In this document: positions 60,618 through 64,000 of the stretch, piece by piece | Layout: each line of letters begins with the position of its first letter | Position numbering within the stretch: position 1 is the first letter of the stretch | Source of the DNA: Ramlibacter rhizophilus | Lineage (GTDB): Bacteria > Pseudomonadota > Gammaproteobacteria > Burkholderiales > Burkholderiaceae_C | Assembly (NCBI RefSeq): GCF_004681965.1 | Contig: NZ_SMLL01000004.1 | Location: forward strand, 558,001 to 622,000 | Direction: 5' to 3' | DNA: 64,000 nucleotides | The notes under the pieces: model-generated | Told to the model about the DNA's origin: nothing | What the model saw: the letters and a program-made list of their open reading frames with translations, nothing else | Databases searched by the model: none | Program-made: the position numbers and the translations under genes

Positions 60618-60986
60618 ATGCAACCCCTCTCCCGCACCGGCGTGCCCTTGCTGCTGGTGCTGCTTTTCGTCGGAACCCTGATGCCGGGCGCCTGGAAAAT
60701 CGGCGCCCTGGACCGCATCGGCGGTCCGCTGGATCTGGCCGCGCTGGCGCACGTGCTGCTGTTCGCGGGACTGGCCTTCCTCTGGCCCTACACGCGGTGG
60801 CTCGCGCCCCAGGGACGCTGGCAGCTGCCGGTCTTCGGACTCGCGTTGGCCCTGCTGACGGAAGGCCTGCAGTTCTTCGCCGACGGCCGCCATCCGAACC
60901 TGGCGGGCGTGCTGCAGGACCTGCTAGGCGTGCTGCTCGGATCCCTGCTGGGGCGGCTCAGCGCGCCGGCGCGGCTCGGCGGCTGA
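60618..60986 (+). CDS. VanZ-like family membrane protein
   Basis: This 122-residue membrane protein has about four helices, the VanZ-like HVLLFAGLAFLWPYTRW segment, and the acidic TEGLQFFADGRHPNLAGVLQ motif. VanZ homologues are often near polysaccharide or exosortase genes; the function is unclear. It is divergent from the block 2 run. Its last 29 bp overlap the convergent EamA gene. Confidence 0.88.
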   Translation: MQPLSRTGVPLLLVLLFVGTLMPGAWKIGALDRIGGPLDLAALAHVLLFAGLAFLWPYTRWLAPQGRWQLPVFGLALALLTEGLQFFADGRHPNLAGVLQDLLGVLLGSLLGRLSAPARLGG

Positions 60987-61845
60987 ATCCCAAGATGCCG
61001 GTGGACAGGGCCGTGCCCAGCACGATGACCGCGCCGCACGCCAGCATCCAGGTCGTCACGCGCTCGCCCAGGAAGGCGACGCCGTACCCGACGGCGAACA
61101 CCGGGATGAGAAAGGTCACGGTCATCGCACGGGCCGGGCCGGCGCGCTCGATGACCCGGAAATACAGCACGTAGGCCAGCCCCGTGCACATCAGCCCGAG
61201 GGCTGCCATGGCGGCCCAGGCCGAGGCGCTGGGCAGGTGTTGCGGCGCCCACCACAGGGCCGGCAGCGCCAGGGCCAGGGTGGCGCCGATCTGGCTGGAG
61301 GCGGCCGTGACCAGCGGCGCGATGCCACCCAGGTACAGCTTGGCCGCGCTCGCAGCGATGCCGTAGCACAGGCACGCGGCGAGCGCCGCGAGCACGGCCC
61401 AGCCCGATGCGCCCGTTCCCACCGAGGCGGTCTGCCCCGCCAGCAGGGCCACGCCGGTGAAGCCCAGGCCCAGGCCGAGCACGCGGCCGGCGTCGGGCCG
61501 GTCCTTGAGCCAGGCCCAGGCCACCACCGCGCCGAACATGGGGACGGTGGCGTTGAGGATGGCCGACAACCCGGTGCTCACGTGCTGCACGGCGAAGGCG
61601 AAGAGCGCGAAGGGGATGCCGGAGTTCAGCAGGCCGATCAGGGCGCCGGGCTTCCAGTGGCGGCGAAGTTGCGGGCCCAGGCCGCGCAGCAGCACCAGCG
61701 GCACGAGCAGGGCCGCCGCGATGGCGCAGCGCATGGCGGCGGTACCCAGGGGCCCGAACTCCACGACCGTGAGCCGCGTGAACAGGAAGGAGCTGCCCCA
61801 GACCGCGGCCAGGAGGAGGAAGTCGGCGAGTGCGTTGCGGGGCAT
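60958..61845 (-). CDS. EamA/DMT superfamily transporter
   Basis: This 295-residue protein has ten predicted helices in two EamA repeats (LLLAAVWGSSFLFTRLTVVE; AALAACLCYGIAASAAKLYL). The family exports amino acids and other metabolites; the substrate is unknown. The ATG at 61845 (MPRNALADFLL) was chosen because it puts the first helix near the N-terminus; earlier in-frame codons would add a charged leader antisense to ogt's end. It overlaps the VanZ gene at its 3' end. Confidence 0.9.
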   Translation of the reverse strand: MPRNALADFLLLAAVWGSSFLFTRLTVVEFGPLGTAAMRCAIAAALLVPLVLLRGLGPQLRRHWKPGALIGLLNSGIPFALFAFAVQHVSTGLSAILNATVPMFGAVVAWAWLKDRPDAGRVLGLGLGFTGVALLAGQTASVGTGASGWAVLAALAACLCYGIAASAAKLYLGGIAPLVTAASSQIGATLALALPALWWAPQHLPSASAWAAMAALGLMCTGLAYVLYFRVIERAGPARAMTVTFLIPVFAVGYGVAFLGERVTTWMLACGAVIVLGTALSTGILGFSRRAAPAR

Positions 61846-61930
61846 GAGGGCAGGCAGTGTGCCGTCGTAAGGGGGATCCGTTCGGATGGGACCCGATGAT
61901 TTTTTCGCGCGCTTTGATGCCGCTGCCGCA

Positions 61931-62455
61931 TCAGTGCAGCACACCCTCCAGCCGCAGCAGCGCGGTCTTGCGATCCAGGCCGCCCGCGTAGCCGGTCAGC
62001 GCCCCGCCTGCGCCGATCACGCGGTGGCAGGGCACGACGATGCTGACCGGGTTGCGTCCGATGGCCGCGGCCACCGCGCGCACCGCCGCCGGGCGCGCGA
62101 CGCGCCGCGCCAGCTCGCCGTAGCTGGTGGTGGCGCCGTGGGGCAGCGCGCACAGGGCCTGCCAGACGCTGCGCTGGAAGTCGGTGCCGGCCTGCAGGTC
62201 CAGCGGCAGCTCGAAATGGGCCAGGCGCCGCTCGAAGTAGGCGGCGAGTTGGGCCCGCGCCTCGCGCAGCACCGGGTGCCCCGGGTCTTCGGGCCAGCGG
62301 CCGGTCAAGGTCGGCGCGTGCTTCTGGCCCTCGAACCAGGCGCCGCCCAGGCCCTGTGCGGTGGCGGCCAGCAGCAGGGGACCGAGCGGGGTCGGGCAGG
62401 TGCAGCAGGCCGCGATGGACGGCCGGGGGGTGGCGGGCAGGGTCAGGGCGCTCAT
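61931..62455 (-). CDS. ogt: Methylated-DNA-protein-cysteine methyltransferase
   Basis: This 174-residue suicide repair protein removes methyl groups from O6-methylguanine. It has GTDFQRSVWQALCALPHGAT, TSYGELARRVARPAAVRAVA, the N-hinge IGRNPVSIVVPCHRVIG with the acceptor Cys in PCHR, and GALTGYAGGLDRK. It overlaps the upstream Ada-AlkA gene by 4 bp, so the two are translated together. Confidence 0.96.
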   Translation of the reverse strand: MSALTLPATPRPSIAACCTCPTPLGPLLLAATAQGLGGAWFEGQKHAPTLTGRWPEDPGHPVLREARAQLAAYFERRLAHFELPLDLQAGTDFQRSVWQALCALPHGATTSYGELARRVARPAAVRAVAAAIGRNPVSIVVPCHRVIGAGGALTGYAGGLDRKTALLRLEGVLH

Positions 62456-63963
62456 GGGGATCTCCTCGGTCGGTACAGGCCCGCCCAGGCACGCACCAGC
62501 GCATAGCTGCGCCAGGGACGCCAGGCCTCGGCGCGGGCTTCGGCGGCGCGCTGCGGCTGGCGCTGCTCGCGCAGGCCCAGCGCATGGTGCAGCGCCACGT
62601 CGCCGGCGGGAAAGGCGTCGGGCCAGCGCAGTGCGCGCATCGCGATGTACTGCGCGGTCCAGGGCCCGATGCCGGGCAGGCCCGCGAGCTGCGCGACGGT
62701 GTCGGCCAGGGGCGCGCCGCCGTGCAGCGCGATGCGTTCCTGCGCCACCGCCTGCGCGAGCGCGCGCAGCGCGGCCTGGCGCTGGCGCACGATGCCCAGG
62801 GCGCCCAGATCGTCGCCGCTCGCCGCGGCCAGCACGTCGGCGCGGGGGAAGAGCCGGTCGATGCCGGGCAGGGGCGTGGCGAGCGGTTCGCCGAAACGGG
62901 CGACCAGGCGCTGTGCGAAGGTGCGTGCCGCCGCCACGGTGACCTGCTGGCCCAGCACGGCCCGCACGGCGAGCTCGAAGCCGCATGCGCCGCCGGGCAC
63001 GCGCAGGCCCGCGCCGTCGGGGAAGTCGGCGCCCAGCACCGCATGGATGGCCTCGGGGTCGGCGTCCAGGTCCAGCGCCTCGCGCACGCGCCGGATCACG
63101 GCGGGCAGCGCCGGTTGCAGGCCGCCGGACACCTCCAGCCGCGCCTGGGCCGCCTGCGGCTCGAAGCGCAGCGTGAACCAGCCCGCATGCACCTGACCGC
63201 CGCAGGACAGGGCCAGGCTGCGCGACCACTCGGCGCGGTCGGTATCGATGCGTTCCACCCCCGGAAGGCCGCGCGCGGCGAAGAAGGCGAGCAGGGCCTG
63301 CGCGTCGTAGGGCGGCCGCAGCCCCAGCCGGACGGTGCAGGAGGCGTCCGCGCCCGCGGCCTCGGTGCCTTCGCGGCGCAGGCCGGTGGGACTGAGCCGG
63401 TAGTGCTCCATGAAGGCCGCGTTGAAGCGCCGCAGGCTCGCGAAGCCGCTCAGCGCGGCCACCTGCGTGACCGGCAGGCGGGTGTCGGCCAGCAACTGCT
63501 TGGCGGTGAGGAGCCGGCGCGTCTGCAGGTACTGCAGGGGCGACACGCCCCAATGCGCTTCGAACACGCGCCGCAGGTGGCGGTCGGTGACGCCCAGGCG
63601 CGCGGCCAGCGCCGGCATCACCGGCCCTTCGGGCAGCGCCTCGGGCGCATCGAGCCGCCGCGCCGCCTCGCGGGCCAGCAGAGCCCCCGCATCCTGCGCC
63701 GACCAGGCGATGCTCGCCGGCGCGAGCTCGGGCCGGCAGCGCAGGCACGGCCGGAAGCCCTCCCGCTCGGCCTGTGCCGCGTGGCGGAAGAAGCGGCAGT
63801 TCTCGCTGCGCGGCCGCCGCACCCGGCACACCGGGCGGCAGTAGATGCCGGTGGAGGTGACGCCGACGAAGAAGCGGCCGTCGAAGCGCGCGTCGCGCGA
63901 GCACAGCGCGGCGTAGCAGGCGGCGGGATCGAGGGCGTCGGCCACGGGGGACATGCGGGGCAT
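62452..63963 (-). CDS. Ada-AlkA fusion: Ada metal-binding/HTH + DNA-3-methyladenine glycosylase II
   Basis: This 503-residue protein has an N-terminal Ada zinc domain with Cys42, Cys46, Cys73 and Cys76 (GIYCRPVCRVRRPRSENC, FRPCLRCRPE). An AraC-type HTH follows (VTDRHLRRVFEAHWGVSPLQ). The AlkA glycosylase has the HhH motif LAGLPGIGPWTAQYIAMRAL and the catalytic Asp in FPAGDVALHHAL. The Ada part can be methylated by methylphosphotriesters to switch on transcription. The ATG at 63963 or the one three codons later may be the start. Confidence 0.95.
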   Translation of the reverse strand: MPRMSPVADALDPAACYAALCSRDARFDGRFFVGVTSTGIYCRPVCRVRRPRSENCRFFRHAAQAEREGFRPCLRCRPELAPASIAWSAQDAGALLAREAARRLDAPEALPEGPVMPALAARLGVTDRHLRRVFEAHWGVSPLQYLQTRRLLTAKQLLADTRLPVTQVAALSGFASLRRFNAAFMEHYRLSPTGLRREGTEAAGADASCTVRLGLRPPYDAQALLAFFAARGLPGVERIDTDRAEWSRSLALSCGGQVHAGWFTLRFEPQAAQARLEVSGGLQPALPAVIRRVREALDLDADPEAIHAVLGADFPDGAGLRVPGGACGFELAVRAVLGQQVTVAAARTFAQRLVARFGEPLATPLPGIDRLFPRADVLAAASGDDLGALGIVRQRQAALRALAQAVAQERIALHGGAPLADTVAQLAGLPGIGPWTAQYIAMRALRWPDAFPAGDVALHHALGLREQRQPQRAAEARAEAWRPWRSYALVRAWAGLYRPRRSP

Positions 63964-64000
63964 GATACGCAGCCGCGGGTCAGCGACTGGCCGTTTTCGG

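Overview
The window is a GC-rich (about 70% by eye) bacterial chromosome segment carrying only cellular genes. No phage, transposase, plasmid or CRISPR gene was found. Several signs point to Burkholderiales, most likely the family Comamonadaceae (Ramlibacter/Variovorax-like): the folC-SPOR-cvpA-purF-metZ-gltX gene order, a Bug-type solute-binding protein, EpsA/EpsL/EpsE/EpsF/EpsG-type exopolysaccharide genes, and G/C-rich intergenic inverted-repeat elements. The assignment is by gene content and family recognition, not by a database search.

Layout. 0-12.2 kb is housekeeping: yajQ, murB, argG, ppnP, a glycine-zipper envelope protein, an ArsC/Spx-like protein, then the collinear run folC-SPOR-cvpA-purF-metZ-gltX and a tRNA-Ala/Glu/Asp array ending in a clear hairpin terminator. 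12.2-16.2 kb holds an NmrA-like protein, then DUF3703 - YtkA/FixH-like lipoprotein - di-heme (MauG/CCP family) protein, and a convergent AraC regulator. 16.2-25.1 kb is a catabolic cluster for an aromatic compound that ends in the hydroxyquinol pathway: Bug binding protein, ACMSD-like amidohydrolase, two flavin monooxygenases, a SnoaL-like protein, maleylacetate reductase, a LysR regulator and an intradiol hydroxyquinol 1,2-dioxygenase. 25.2-31.4 kb is mixed: a BrkB membrane protein, a hybrid histidine kinase, a D-lactate-dehydrogenase-like enzyme, several small unknown proteins and a probable PD-(D/E)xK-fold protein.

31.8-39.4 kb is exopolysaccharide block 1 on the plus strand: EpsA-like LuxR regulator, initiating sugar transferase, EpsL, EpsE, EpsF, EpsG, WecG-type transferase. 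It is followed by a 674-bp hairpin-rich noncoding inverted-repeat element. 40.2-50.7 kb carries an MdlAB-like ABC heterodimer, a BLUF photoreceptor, a DUF1810 protein, a MarR-MFS pair with a divergent thioesterase, and a very large PAS-rich hybrid kinase. 50.8-60.5 kb is exopolysaccharide block 2 on the minus strand: small secreted protein, flippase, O-antigen-ligase-like polymerase, three glycosyltransferases, GMC oxidoreductase, epimerase/dehydratase and methylglyoxal synthase. Most of its junctions are 4-bp overlaps. Blocks 1 and 2 are complementary: one has initiation, export and chain length, the other has flipping, polymerisation and extension. They probably make one polysaccharide although they lie about 12 kb apart in opposite orientation.

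60.6-64 kb ends with a VanZ-like protein, an EamA transporter and an alkylation-repair pair (Ogt and an Ada-AlkA fusion).

The observations I rate highest are the composite inverted-repeat element at 39.4-40.1 kb, the aromatic cluster with an unassigned upper substrate, the lipoprotein/di-heme pair that resembles an enzyme and its substrate, and the split exopolysaccharide locus with its odd redox genes.
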